Under the pieces are notes generated by a model. The model was given only the letters and a program-made list of their open reading frames with translations, was not told the DNA's origin and did not search any database. A program made the translations under genes and the position numbers. 64,000 nt of DNA from Reinekea blandensis MED297 (GTDB lineage Bacteria; Pseudomonadota; Gammaproteobacteria; Pseudomonadales; Natronospirillaceae): contig NZ_CH724153.1 in the NCBI RefSeq assembly GCF_000153185.1, positions 544,149-608,148 of the forward strand, written 5' to 3'. Below, in pieces: positions 25,410-34,916 of the stretch (its first letter is position 1; each line of letters starts with the position of its first letter).

Positions 25410-25821
25410 TAACCGCCTTTGTGAGTAGGGCGATCAGGTCGCGTTGTTCAGATTGTGTCAGGTTCTTAAGTATCTCACTTTGCAAATCGGTGACGATCGG
25501 TTCGGCTTGTCTGAGTGCTTTCAGGCCAGCGTCACTTAAACTGACGTCGCGGGCCCGTCGATCTCGGACACTGGTTTTTCGGGTGACATAACCGCGTTGT
25601 TCGAGTCGATCTATCACCCCACCTATCGTTGCGCGATCGTAAGCGATCAATGCGGCAATTTGCGCCTGTTCCAATACCGGATGAGTGTCCAGTATGGTCA
25701 GCGTGGCAAACTGGACCGGTGTGAGTTCCAGGCCAGCCGCCGCGAGCCGATGTTGAAACACCTGACTCGAGATCTGGTGAAGTCGTCGGATCATATGGCC
25801 TGGCATGGTGTTTAAGTGCAT
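25387..25821 (-). CDS. mobR: MarR-family regulator, MobR-like
   Basis: A 144-residue MarR winged-helix protein. The recognition region reads IAALIAYDRATIGGVIDRLEQ, followed by the wing VTRKTSVRDRRARDVSLSDAG. It is divergent from a 3-hydroxybenzoate 4-hydroxylase gene, the same arrangement and regulator family as MobR-mobA of Comamonas testosteroni, where MobR represses mobA until 3-hydroxybenzoate binds. Two AT-rich half-palindromic sites lie in the shared promoter. The symbol rests on context and family; MarR proteins are too alike for certainty. Confidence 0.8.
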   Translation of the reverse strand: MHLNTMPGHMIRRLHQISSQVFQHRLAAAGLELTPVQFATLTILDTHPVLEQAQIAALIAYDRATIGGVIDRLEQRGYVTRKTSVRDRRARDVSLSDAGLKALRQAEPIVTDLQSEILKNLTQSEQRDLIALLTKAVKDTDHDA

Positions 25822-25877
25822 CGGTGTTTCCTCAATATAGCCATTTCGACTTTAAGCATGCATTTGCCGAACTAATA

Positions 25878-25933
25878 AGTATACATATTTTATTGTTTGT
25901 ATAGTAAGTGTAGATATAATATGTATACATACT
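25878..25933 (+). promoter_or_regulatory. mobA promoter with two candidate MarR operators
   Basis: A sigma-70 type promoter is visible: TTGTTT (25893-25898), a 16-base spacer and a perfect TATAAT (25915-25920). AGTATACATATT (25878-25889) lies just upstream and AATATGTATACATACT (25918-25933) overlaps the -10 and presumed start; the two share the GTATAC core and an inverted layout. Binding at both would block transcription, the usual MarR mode. Confidence 0.65.
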
Positions 25934-25967
25934 AAAAATAAACACAACACCGGTAAGAGAGATTCTG

Positions 25968-27887
25968 ATGCAATATTATCTGGACGGTTTTCGCAGTGGC
26001 AGCCCCGATCAAAAAAATGCCCAACCCAATCGACGTGAGTATGGCGCTCATGCACCCCTGCCTGAAACGGTTGATGTTCTGATTGCCGGAACCGGCCCGG
26101 CGGGCCTTTGTCTGGCGGCACAGATGTCCCAGTTTGATGACATCTCGACCATGATCATTGAACGCAGCCCCGGCAATATCGCCAAAGGTAAGGCCGATGG
26201 CATCAACACCCGAACCATGGAAATGTTTCAGGCATTCGGGTTTGCTGAGTCGGTTAAGCGGGAAAGTTATTGGGTGAATCAAACCGCATTCTGGATGCCA
26301 GACCCGGAAAACCCTGCGAATATTAAACGCGTCGGCAGAGTGCAGGATGTGGCAGATGATTCCTCCGAAATGCCCCATACGCTAATCAACCAAGCGAGAG
26401 TGCATGAGTTGTTTCTGGAGGTTATGAAAAACTCGTCTTCACGACTACAGCCGGATTATGGGTGGATGGTAGTCGACCTTAGCATTGGTGATGAGCACGA
26501 GGGGTTTCCGGTTTCAGTGACGCTTCAGGATACCGGCGTGAACTGGGGTGAAATCAAAACGGTTCGGGCCAAATATGTGGTTGGTTGCGATGGCGCACGA
26601 TCCAATGTTCGTAAAGCCATTGGTGGTGAGTTGTCTGGCGATTCTGCGCATCAAGCCTGGGGGGTGATGGACATTTTGGCAAACACGGACTTCCCGGATA
26701 TTAGGCAGAAGTGTCTGATTACCTCCGCCCATGAAGGCAATGTGTTGATTTTGCCCCGTGAAGGCGGATATCTGTTCCGCATGTACGTTGAACTCGACAA
26801 ACTCAAAGACGACGAGCGGGCCGCCGAGCGACAGTTCTCACAACAGGATATGATTCGGGTCGCTAACCAAATCATTCGTCCCTATACCATTGATGTCAAA
26901 GAAGTCGTCTGGTGGTCGATTTATGAAATTGGCCATCGCATGACCAATCGATTTGATAACGTTGCTGAGGATGCTGTCGGTGAGCAACACCCAAGGGTCT
27001 TTACGGCAGGAGATGCATGTCATACTCACAGCCCAAAAGCCGGGCAGGGTATGAATGTATCGATGCAGGATACGTTCAATCTCGGTTGGAAACTTGCGCA
27101 TGTTCTGCAGGGGCGAAGTGACCCGGGTCTGTTACGTAGCTATTCCAGCGAGCGTTGGGCAGAAGCAAAACGCCTGGTCGATACCGATCATGAATGGGCA
27201 AGAATTATGTCTGCACCGCCGGGAGAGTCGGACCTGGACCGGGATGATGAACCGCGTTTTATGCGCCAGTTTAAAGAGAATCTCGAGTTTACCGGTGGCC
27301 TGGCGGTGCATTACGGACCCTCGCGAATCGTCGGTTCGTCTGAATATCAGGCATTGGCGACAGGGCTGGAAGTTGGTCGACGGTTTCACTCGGCACCGGT
27401 GGTCCGTTTGTCGGATGTGAAACCGATGCAACTAGGGCATGTTGCGCAGGCGGACGGGCGCTGGCGTTTGTATCTTTTTGCGCCACAAAACGATACGGGT
27501 GAAGCACCTTCGGTGCTTGCCGATGTGTGTCAATGGCTGGAGAGTCACCCGGATTCGCCCATTCAGCGTTATACCCGATCTGATGAGGATCTTGATGCAC
27601 TGATCGACGTGCGCGCTATCTTCCAGCAAACGTTCGAAGCGCTGAACTATGAAACTATGCCGCCGCTGTTGCGGCCGATGAAAGGGCGATTAGGCCTGCA
27701 GGATCACGAAAAAATATTCTGCGTGGATCATAAAGGTGAGGGCGATATTTTTCAGATGCGGGGCATCAATCGTGCTCAGGGATGCATGATTGTTGTTCGA
27801 CCGGATCAATACATTGCTCATGTTTTGCCGATCCGTGCGACCAGTGAGTTAAAAGTGTTTTTTGATGGGGTGTTTGTGAAACCTTAG
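25968..27887 (+). CDS. mobA: 3-Hydroxybenzoate 4-monooxygenase
   Basis: A 639-residue FAD-dependent hydroxylase of the phenol-hydroxylase group, the same length as MobA of Comamonas testosteroni, which converts 3-hydroxybenzoate to protocatechuate. The FAD motif GTGPAG is near residues 44-49, the DG motif is VGCDGARSNVRKA, and the GD motif is TAGDACHTHSPKAGQGMN. The C-terminal thioredoxin-like domain of this group begins near 455. The divergent MarR gene and the nearby ligAB support the assignment. A phenol 2-monooxygenase with another substrate is the main alternative. Confidence 0.88.
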   Translation: MQYYLDGFRSGSPDQKNAQPNRREYGAHAPLPETVDVLIAGTGPAGLCLAAQMSQFDDISTMIIERSPGNIAKGKADGINTRTMEMFQAFGFAESVKRESYWVNQTAFWMPDPENPANIKRVGRVQDVADDSSEMPHTLINQARVHELFLEVMKNSSSRLQPDYGWMVVDLSIGDEHEGFPVSVTLQDTGVNWGEIKTVRAKYVVGCDGARSNVRKAIGGELSGDSAHQAWGVMDILANTDFPDIRQKCLITSAHEGNVLILPREGGYLFRMYVELDKLKDDERAAERQFSQQDMIRVANQIIRPYTIDVKEVVWWSIYEIGHRMTNRFDNVAEDAVGEQHPRVFTAGDACHTHSPKAGQGMNVSMQDTFNLGWKLAHVLQGRSDPGLLRSYSSERWAEAKRLVDTDHEWARIMSAPPGESDLDRDDEPRFMRQFKENLEFTGGLAVHYGPSRIVGSSEYQALATGLEVGRRFHSAPVVRLSDVKPMQLGHVAQADGRWRLYLFAPQNDTGEAPSVLADVCQWLESHPDSPIQRYTRSDEDLDALIDVRAIFQQTFEALNYETMPPLLRPMKGRLGLQDHEKIFCVDHKGEGDIFQMRGINRAQGCMIVVRPDQYIAHVLPIRATSELKVFFDGVFVKP

Positions 27888-27896
27888 TTCGGCGGT

Positions 27897-29093
27897 TTAA
27901 AAAGATGACGCGACGGTTTTTAGTTCCTCCAGGAAAGCCTTTTGCGTGGCCGTTGGAATAAAACCTTCGCGTACAGCATAACCAATGGGTCGGCTGGTTT
28001 GGGGGAGCCGGTACGGGATGGTGCGCAGCAACTGATTGTCCAGTTCAAAACGGATTTGGTGCGGCGATATGATGGATAAACGGTCACTGCCCAACAGTAC
28101 TTCCCGTATGAGAATCTGAGACGTCGACTCGACCAGCTTCCCGGCTTGTTCCATCGCGGCATCTTTGAATACTCTGTCGAATGCGGATCGCGTTGGTGTG
28201 CCTTGTTTAGGAACAATCCATGGGAAGCGACTCAGTGTTTCAAGCGTCACGTCGGGGGTGGCGAATATCGGATGGTCATAGCGGGCGATCAGCGCCAGCG
28301 GTGCATCGAACAGCCTATGCTGGACGATGTCCGCCGTTTTCCCGGGCAAACGTAAAGCGCCAATGAGAAAATCGATATCCCCATAGCGTAAATGGTGTAA
28401 CAGATCATCGTAACTGCCCTCGATGAGCCGAATACTGACCGTGGGTTTCTTTTCCGTAAACCGGTTGATGACCTCGGGTAACAAAACCGTCCTTGGCAAT
28501 GGCATACTGCCAATGGTCAACATGCTGGTGTCGATATTTTTCAGGGCGCGAATGTCATGGTACCCCTGTTGAATCTCGTTAAATGCTAACTTACTTGCGC
28601 GCGCCAGGGTCTCTGCAGCGGGTGTTGGGGTGACTCCCTGTTTTGATTTAAGAAAGAGAACAACGCCAAGGCATAGCTCCAGTTCCTTACCTGACCGGTG
28701 TACTGAAGACTGTGAAATATTTAGCTGACGGCCGGCTTCACTGAAACTGTGATGTCGGGTGATGGCGGTCAGTGAACGCAGTTGAGTCGTCGTGATCTGA
28801 TGAATCAGTTGTGCGCTGTTGCTCCCTTTAGGTTGCACAGATGAAACGGCGCGTTCTAAATAATTAATGGCTAGATTGACACGGGTCAACCAAATCGTTC
28901 CGGCGTCTGTTAGGTACATACCATCGCTTTTTCGCTCGAACAAGGCAGTGTCGAGTTCAGCTTCAAGCTTGGAAATCGCCTGAGTTATCGCTGGTTGCGA
29001 GAGGTGGACCTGATCTGAAGCCCGGCTGATGCTGTGACATTGCGCCACGGAGCAAAACGCACGTAAGTGCCTCAGGTTTGGCATCGTTTCCAT
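27897..29093 (-). CDS. LysR-type regulator with two N-terminal helix-turn-helix domains (second paralogue)
   Basis: A 398-residue regulator with the same duplicated DNA-binding unit as 16427-17659: first winged helix at about 6-65 (NLRHLRAFCSVAQCHSISRA, QPAITQAISKLEAEL, LFERKSDGMYLTDAG), second at about 101-160 (QLRSLTAITRHHSFSEAGRQ, QSSVHRSGKELELCL). The effector domain begins near 185 with LTIGSMPLPRTVLLP. It is divergent from ligAB copy 1 and convergent with mobA. The likely target is the ligAB promoter, with a pathway intermediate as effector. Close similarity of the effector domains suggests both paralogues sense related compounds. Confidence 0.87.
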   Translation of the reverse strand: METMPNLRHLRAFCSVAQCHSISRASDQVHLSQPAITQAISKLEAELDTALFERKSDGMYLTDAGTIWLTRVNLAINYLERAVSSVQPKGSNSAQLIHQITTTQLRSLTAITRHHSFSEAGRQLNISQSSVHRSGKELELCLGVVLFLKSKQGVTPTPAAETLARASKLAFNEIQQGYHDIRALKNIDTSMLTIGSMPLPRTVLLPEVINRFTEKKPTVSIRLIEGSYDDLLHHLRYGDIDFLIGALRLPGKTADIVQHRLFDAPLALIARYDHPIFATPDVTLETLSRFPWIVPKQGTPTRSAFDRVFKDAAMEQAGKLVESTSQILIREVLLGSDRLSIISPHQIRFELDNQLLRTIPYRLPQTSRPIGYAVREGFIPTATQKAFLEELKTVASSF

Positions 29094-29293
29094 AGCAAGG
29101 TCCTGATCGAAGCTCAGATTTTATCTAGCCTATCTCAAAAACCAATGACGTAACACTAAAATGAAATGGCATAAGGTGTCATCAGGCACGATAATTCTCA
29201 GTGAGTGTCAGTTCATACATGACATTGATTAAAGCCATAAAACAACAGAGGCGGCCAGTCGTTGCTTGGTCCGCTCCATAAACGAGGCTGACC

Positions 29294-29653
29294 ATGGACT
29301 ACAAACCAGACATTCCGGGCAACACCTTTTTTAACGGTGAAATGGCGGCAAAGGGTTATAACCTGAACAAGATGTTTCATTCGCTCAACTCCGCCGCCGG
29401 GCGGGAAGCTTTTCGAGCAGACGAGCGGGCTTACTGTGAGCAATATCGGTTAACACCGGAGCAGACTGAAACGGTCCTCAATCGAGACCTGATCAGGATG
29501 ATTGAGCTTGGCGGCAGTATTTATTACATGGCGAAGTTTGCCGGCGTCCTGGGGCTGAATGTTCAGGATGTCGGTGGATTGCAAACCGGGCGAAGCACGG
29601 AAGAGTTTCAGGCCTATCTTGACAGTCAGGGGCGAGGTAAAACACATGGCTAA
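29294..29653 (+). CDS. ligA: Protocatechuate 4,5-dioxygenase alpha subunit, copy 1
   Basis: A 119-residue all-helical LigA-family small subunit. The IPGNTFFNGEMAAKGYNLNK N-terminus and the LTPEQTETVLNRD and MIELGGSIYYMAKFAG segments are family signatures. LigA caps the active site of LigB. The last eight bases overlap the ligB start (ATGGCTAA), giving coupled, equimolar synthesis. It is diverged from the copy at 37634. Confidence 0.92.
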   Translation: MDYKPDIPGNTFFNGEMAAKGYNLNKMFHSLNSAAGREAFRADERAYCEQYRLTPEQTETVLNRDLIRMIELGGSIYYMAKFAGVLGLNVQDVGGLQTGRSTEEFQAYLDSQGRGKTHG

Positions 29654-30494
29654 AATTATTGGTGGAATTACTACATCGCACATTCCGGCCATCAGTAATG
29701 CGATGGAACGGGGACTGGAAGACACTCCTTACTGGCGGGATTTTTTTGCAGCGTATCCACCCGTCAGGAAGTGGTTAGAAGAGCAGCAACCCGACATTGC
29801 CATCATTTTTTATAACGATCATGGGTTGGAAATGTTTTTGGATAAAAAGCCAACCTTTGCCATCGGTTGCGCTGCGGAATATGAGAATGCGGATGAAGGC
29901 TGGGGCATTGCGACGATACCAACGGTAACCGGTGAAACGGAACTTTCCTGGCATATTGTCAATGAGTTGATTGAACACGATTTCGATCCAACGGTCTGCC
30001 AAGACATTAAGGTGGATCATGGGTTAACTGTCCCCTTGCGGTTGATGTACCCGGATCAGAACTACAAGCATTTAAAAGTTATCCCTGTCTGCATCAACTG
30101 TGAACGTCATCCAATGCCAAAACCCAGCCGAACGTTTGCCTTGGGTGAGGCCATCGGTAAAGCGGTTGAATCCTTTCCTGGCGATGAAAAAGTTGTGGTC
30201 TTTGGTACCGGGGGGTTATCGCATCAGTTGGATGGCGAGCGTGCCGGGTTCATCAATGCCGACTTTGATGAAGAGTGCATGGATAAACTTGTCAGTGATC
30301 CCAAAGCTTTGACAAAATACTCCAATTACGACCTGGTCAGGTTGGGCGGCTCTCAGGGTGTTGAACTGAACATGTGGTTAGGCATGCGTGGCACCATGAC
30401 CGGGCATGTCGAAGAGATTCATCGCAACTATGTCGCGCCGATCTCCAATACCGGTGCTGGTCTGCAGCTGTTACGTCATACCCCTAAACGCTAA
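29646..30494 (+). CDS. ligB: Protocatechuate 4,5-dioxygenase beta subunit, copy 1
   Basis: A 282-residue catalytic subunit of a class III extradiol dioxygenase. Iron ligands correspond to H12 (TTSHIPA), the histidine of FYNDHG, and the glutamate of GVELNMW; the catalytic histidine is in GGLSHQL. The enzyme opens protocatechuate between carbons 4 and 5. In the loop after the second iron ligand this copy reads YNDHGLEMF, while copy 2 reads YNDHASAF as in Sphingobium LigB, so substrate range may differ (for example gallate or a methoxylated catechol). Confidence 0.9.
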   Translation: MAKIIGGITTSHIPAISNAMERGLEDTPYWRDFFAAYPPVRKWLEEQQPDIAIIFYNDHGLEMFLDKKPTFAIGCAAEYENADEGWGIATIPTVTGETELSWHIVNELIEHDFDPTVCQDIKVDHGLTVPLRLMYPDQNYKHLKVIPVCINCERHPMPKPSRTFALGEAIGKAVESFPGDEKVVVFGTGGLSHQLDGERAGFINADFDEECMDKLVSDPKALTKYSNYDLVRLGGSQGVELNMWLGMRGTMTGHVEEIHRNYVAPISNTGAGLQLLRHTPKR

Positions 30495-30539
30495 CAGGTA
30501 TTCGCCGTATGATTTCGGCCAGTCACGGCGGCGGTACGG

Positions 30540-31445
30540 TTAAACTGAGCTGGTTTGAGCGTGCTGCCGGCGATATCGGCCCGGTGACAGCTCGGTGTTT
30601 TTGGTAAAGAAACGAGAAAAGTACGCGGGGTCATCAAAGCCGAGTGAAAACGCGATGTTCTCAACCGAATCCAAGGTGTAAATCAAACGTCTTTTTGCCT
30701 CCAGTACCAACCGTTCTTCGATGAGCTTTTTTCCAGATTGATTCAACAGCGATTGACAGATGCGGTTTAAGGTGGAAAGTGAAATGCCTAACTCACCAGC
30801 ATACCAGTCCAGGCGCAAATGCTCTTTGTAGTGGTCGTCTATCAGTGCAATAAAACGCTGTAACTGGGCAATGTGATGATCCGATCCGGTCTGAAGGCCC
30901 GCGATATTGCTGGTCCGGGCGAAGGTGGTAAACAGTGCCCCGAGTAGGCATTTCAGCAATGCGTGAGAGTATTGTTTTTGTTGTCGGAACTCACCGACTA
31001 ACAACTCACGAAGATGTATGAAGATCGGTACCAGTTCAGACGAAGAGTGAAGCTTCACAACCGCGGGTGTTAACGACCAAGCCGGGTTTACCTCGGTTTG
31101 TAAAAGGGTTTGGATGTCGGTCAGAAATGGCGTCGCGACGCTGAGTACATGGCCCGTTGTATCCGGTTCAAAGTGAAATCCGTGCACCACTTCATTTGGA
31201 ATGTAAATAAGCCCATGGCCGGACAAGCTCCGTTGTTGATTGTCTAAAAGTATGTCGACACTGCCTTGCGTCATGATGATCAACTGAATCATGTTATGGT
31301 GGCGATGCGAGCGAATGTGCCAGCCTTGTTGGCTGGAACGCTCGGCAATGGATTCGATATGAACAAATCCCGGTTCTGTGTCACCAAGCCTTTCACCGTA
31401 CAAGCCGTATATGGGCACTGTGTTTGCGTCTGATATATCCGTCAT
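30540..31445 (-). CDS. pobR: AraC-family regulator, PobR-like
   Basis: A 301-residue AraC-type activator: a cupin-like sensor domain (about 30-130; HIRSHRHHNMIQLIIM carries the sugar/acid-binding strand), a linker, and two helix-turn-helix motifs in the last 100 residues (LGISLSTLNRICQSLL and IAFSLGFDDPAYFSRFFTKN). It is divergent from the second pobA with 104 bases between, matching AraC-type PobR regulators of 4-hydroxybenzoate hydroxylation in pseudomonads. Effector presumably 4-hydroxybenzoate; inferred from context. Confidence 0.82.
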   Translation of the reverse strand: MTDISDANTVPIYGLYGERLGDTEPGFVHIESIAERSSQQGWHIRSHRHHNMIQLIIMTQGSVDILLDNQQRSLSGHGLIYIPNEVVHGFHFEPDTTGHVLSVATPFLTDIQTLLQTEVNPAWSLTPAVVKLHSSSELVPIFIHLRELLVGEFRQQKQYSHALLKCLLGALFTTFARTSNIAGLQTGSDHHIAQLQRFIALIDDHYKEHLRLDWYAGELGISLSTLNRICQSLLNQSGKKLIEERLVLEAKRRLIYTLDSVENIAFSLGFDDPAYFSRFFTKNTELSPGRYRRQHAQTSSV

Positions 31446-31513
31446 GTGTCTCTCTCAAGATGACAGAAAAGTACAATTTTTTGATTGTTAAGTGAATAGT
31501 CTATAGGTCGTAG

Positions 31514-32770
<1,257 letters not shown>

Positions 32771-32782
32771 CGGTGGCGTTGT

Positions 32783-32827
32783 GGTTGGCGCTCGATACTT
32801 TGGAACTTCACCCTACGAGCGTCAACC
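32783..32827. terminator. Inverted repeat downstream of pobA
   Basis: GGTTGGCGCTCG and CGAGCGTCAACC match at 11 of 12 positions around a 21-base loop. It lies 13 bases after the pobA stop and before the converging aroE remnant. No strong T tract follows, so rho-independent termination is uncertain. Confidence 0.5.
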
Positions 32828-32851
32828 CTATCGAGTTGACAGCAGGACCTT

Positions 32852-33246
32852 TTAATAATATTGGCGCAGAGACTCGGCAATGGCATAGACATCGGCGTTG
32901 TCATGGTCAGGTCGGATGAAATGCTGAAACGCATCGAGCCCCTGATAAAGGAGCAGGTCAATACCTGATAATTCGGCGGCACCGACCGCGGTTTCCGCGG
33001 TTAAAAACTCCGTCATCGCCGGAATGTAAACCGCATCAAACACCCAATGGTGCGACTGAATCAAAGTGGTATCGATTGGGCAGCCCGGATGGTTAGCGTG
33101 ACCAACGGGCGAACAGTTCACAATCCCGTCCGCCGTCTTTGAATGTTCCGCGATGTCCGAATGATCAATCAGGGTCGTCGGCCAGCTGTATGGCCTGTTC
33201 TTTGAACAGGGTAGGTGACATAGACACCGGAGTATCCGTTTTTGAC
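32852..33246 (-). pseudogene. Decayed shikimate/quinate dehydrogenase (aroE-like) remnant
   Basis: Read on the minus strand, three pieces of one AroE-type protein appear in order but in different frames. First is VKNGYSGVYVTYP, then, after a one-base insertion, FKEQAIQLADD; together they match the substrate-binding motif (G-x-x-G-x-N-V-T-x-P-x-K). About 100 residues are then missing, and the C-terminal part resumes with ADGIVNCSPVG, DAVYIPAMTEFL and LYQGLDAFQHF to a stop at 32852. The beginning of the gene is absent, replaced by the terminator of the neighbouring universal stress gene. In aromatic clusters such enzymes convert quinate or shikimate towards protocatechuate, so a feeder branch appears to have been lost. 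Confidence 0.75.
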
Positions 33247-33254
33247 TAAAAAAA

Positions 33255-33281
33255 AGCGCTTCACCAAAAAAGTGAAGCGCT
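33255..33281 (-). terminator. Rho-independent terminator of the universal stress gene
   Basis: AGCGCTTCAC and GTGAAGCGCT form a perfect 10-base stem with a 7-base loop, followed on the minus strand by eight T residues. It ends the transcript running through the DctP and universal stress genes. Confidence 0.9.
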
Positions 33282-33289
33282 GAATAGGA

Positions 33290-33778
33290 TCAATCCTGAC
33301 CGGTTAACGGAACAATCAATACCGGTCGGCTGGATTTTTGTAAGACTTTCGTCGAAACCGATCCCAGGATCATTTTTTCCATCAGAGAATGCTTGCGGGC
33401 ACCCATAACAATCATATCGACGTTTAACTCGTTGGCGGTTTCCAGAATGGCATCAGCAATGTCGCCGCTTTTGACGATGAACGAAATGTCTATTTCATCG
33501 GCCCATTCGCTCATTTCTTCGCTGAAGAACTTATGAATCCGTTCGCGGACGGTTTTGTCTAACGAGTCCAGACCACCTTTCTCCATTTCAACCAGTTCTT
33601 TCGCCGTAAAATATTTTTGAGCAACCTGCGCTGCGGAGTAGTTCAGTTTGTCCATAATATGGATGTAGACAATTTCAGCTCCATATTGATGTGCAAGGCT
33701 GACGGAGTGGCGAAAGGCCGGGCGGGAGCCATGGCCGATATCCGATGCATAAAGAATGCGTTTTAGTTCAGTAGACAT
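33290..33778 (-). CDS. Universal stress protein (UspA family)
   Basis: A 162-residue Usp-fold protein. The N-terminal strand KRILYASDIGHGSRP and the C-terminal VMGARKHSLMEKMILGSVST with the final strand PVLIV are family features; the MGAR-to-GSVS stretch fits the ATP-binding glycine loop. It follows a TRAP receptor gene by 24 bases on the same strand. Usp proteins adjacent to TRAP genes are known (TeaD regulates the TeaABC ectoine transporter), so a transport-regulating role is plausible but inferred. Confidence 0.88.
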   Translation of the reverse strand: MSTELKRILYASDIGHGSRPAFRHSVSLAHQYGAEIVYIHIMDKLNYSAAQVAQKYFTAKELVEMEKGGLDSLDKTVRERIHKFFSEEMSEWADEIDISFIVKSGDIADAILETANELNVDMIVMGARKHSLMEKMILGSVSTKVLQKSSRPVLIVPLTGQD

Positions 33779-33802
33779 AGCTGCTGGCTCCTTTCATTCA
33801 AG

Positions 33803-34861
33803 TTAAAAGTTCACATCAACTGATGTGATGATTCGTGAGTAACGCCCGACATATTTGCGCGCATTGTCCACCAGTTGTTGACCATCAATGCCTTGTTTGC
33901 TGACCTCATCGATCCAGCGATTAACAACCTGTTGTCCGATGGTTTCAAAAGGGTCCAAAGCATCCAGGCCCATTGTGTATAGCCGATCTCTCTGTGCTTG
34001 CATACCCGGAACTTCCATTTCATCCCAGATGATACCCGCGGCTTTGTAGAGTTCTAAACCGGTATGCTGGTTTAAAACCTGCTGCAGATCTTCGGGCAGC
34101 TGGTTAAAGGTTGAAGGATTCATCAACAACAGAAAACTCGACGTCCCAAAACGACTCCCGTCTTTGCCCATTGAGGACGTCAGTCCCATCGTGGTCAGGT
34201 TCAAATCAGGTAAAATTTCGAAAGGCAGCAAAGCACCGTCGATGCTTTTGTCGACCAGTGCAGGTCGAATGGCCGGAGCGGGTAACGCCACCGGGGAAGC
34301 GCCTAAGGCTTCGATATACCAACTACCGGTGCGTGACGGACTGCGGATACTGAGTCCCTGCAGGTCTGCAGGGGACAAAGCATCAGACCGTTGAGTTTGC
34401 AAATGAATGGCGTTGCCGCTGTTAACATGCACCAACAGGGGTTTAACCGTGGTGTAGTCTTGCGCAATCAGTTCAAAGTTAGCGTAGATAGCCCGGTTAC
34501 TGGCATAGGCGCTGCGAAAGTGGACGGTGGGCAGTTCGAACACTTCCGTTCGCGGAAATTTTCCCGGGGTGTAACCGGCGACGGTCCAGACCATATCAAC
34601 GGTGCCGTCTTCCACCTGAGAGACTAAGTCACTGGGCGCACCGCCCAGGCTCATGCCGCCATGAATGCTGATCGCAATTCTACCGTCGCTGTCTTCCTCG
34701 ATTTTTTGTGCCCACGGCTCCAGAAAACCCTGTTGAATTTTGGACGCCTCAGGTAGGAAATGATGCAGTCTCAGATTGAAGTCAGCTGAAAAAACCTCGC
34801 CGGATACGGCTATCAGCAACAGTCCGGTTAACCATGCAGTTCGGTACACAATACTCTCCAT
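33803..34861 (-). CDS. Orphan TRAP transporter substrate-binding protein (DctP family)
   Basis: A 352-residue periplasmic receptor with a signal peptide (hydrophobic stretch about 8-20, cleavage likely after VFS-A). Family features include LRLHHFLPEASK, GLSIRSPSRTGSWYIEALGA and DKSIDGALLPFEILP. No DctQ or DctM gene is adjacent: the next gene downstream is the universal stress gene. It may dock on the DctQM pair at 19035-20830 or on permeases elsewhere. It is clearly different in sequence from the DctP at 17921, so it likely binds another ligand. Confidence 0.87.
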   Translation of the reverse strand: MESIVYRTAWLTGLLLIAVSGEVFSADFNLRLHHFLPEASKIQQGFLEPWAQKIEEDSDGRIAISIHGGMSLGGAPSDLVSQVEDGTVDMVWTVAGYTPGKFPRTEVFELPTVHFRSAYASNRAIYANFELIAQDYTTVKPLLVHVNSGNAIHLQTQRSDALSPADLQGLSIRSPSRTGSWYIEALGASPVALPAPAIRPALVDKSIDGALLPFEILPDLNLTTMGLTSSMGKDGSRFGTSSFLLLMNPSTFNQLPEDLQQVLNQHTGLELYKAAGIIWDEMEVPGMQAQRDRLYTMGLDALDPFETIGQQVVNRWIDEVSKQGIDGQQLVDNARKYVGRYSRIITSVDVNF

Positions 34862-34916
34862 TATTTTTTGTTTTATTGTTTTCGATTTTTCAAGGTGCTG
34901 TCGTTTTTTGTTGATC

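Noticed and set aside
33168..33221. Short minus-strand frame beginning ATG TCA CCT as an independent small gene.
   Set aside because: Its sequence FKEQAIQLADD continues the AroE substrate motif from the neighbouring frame, so it is part of the aroE remnant.
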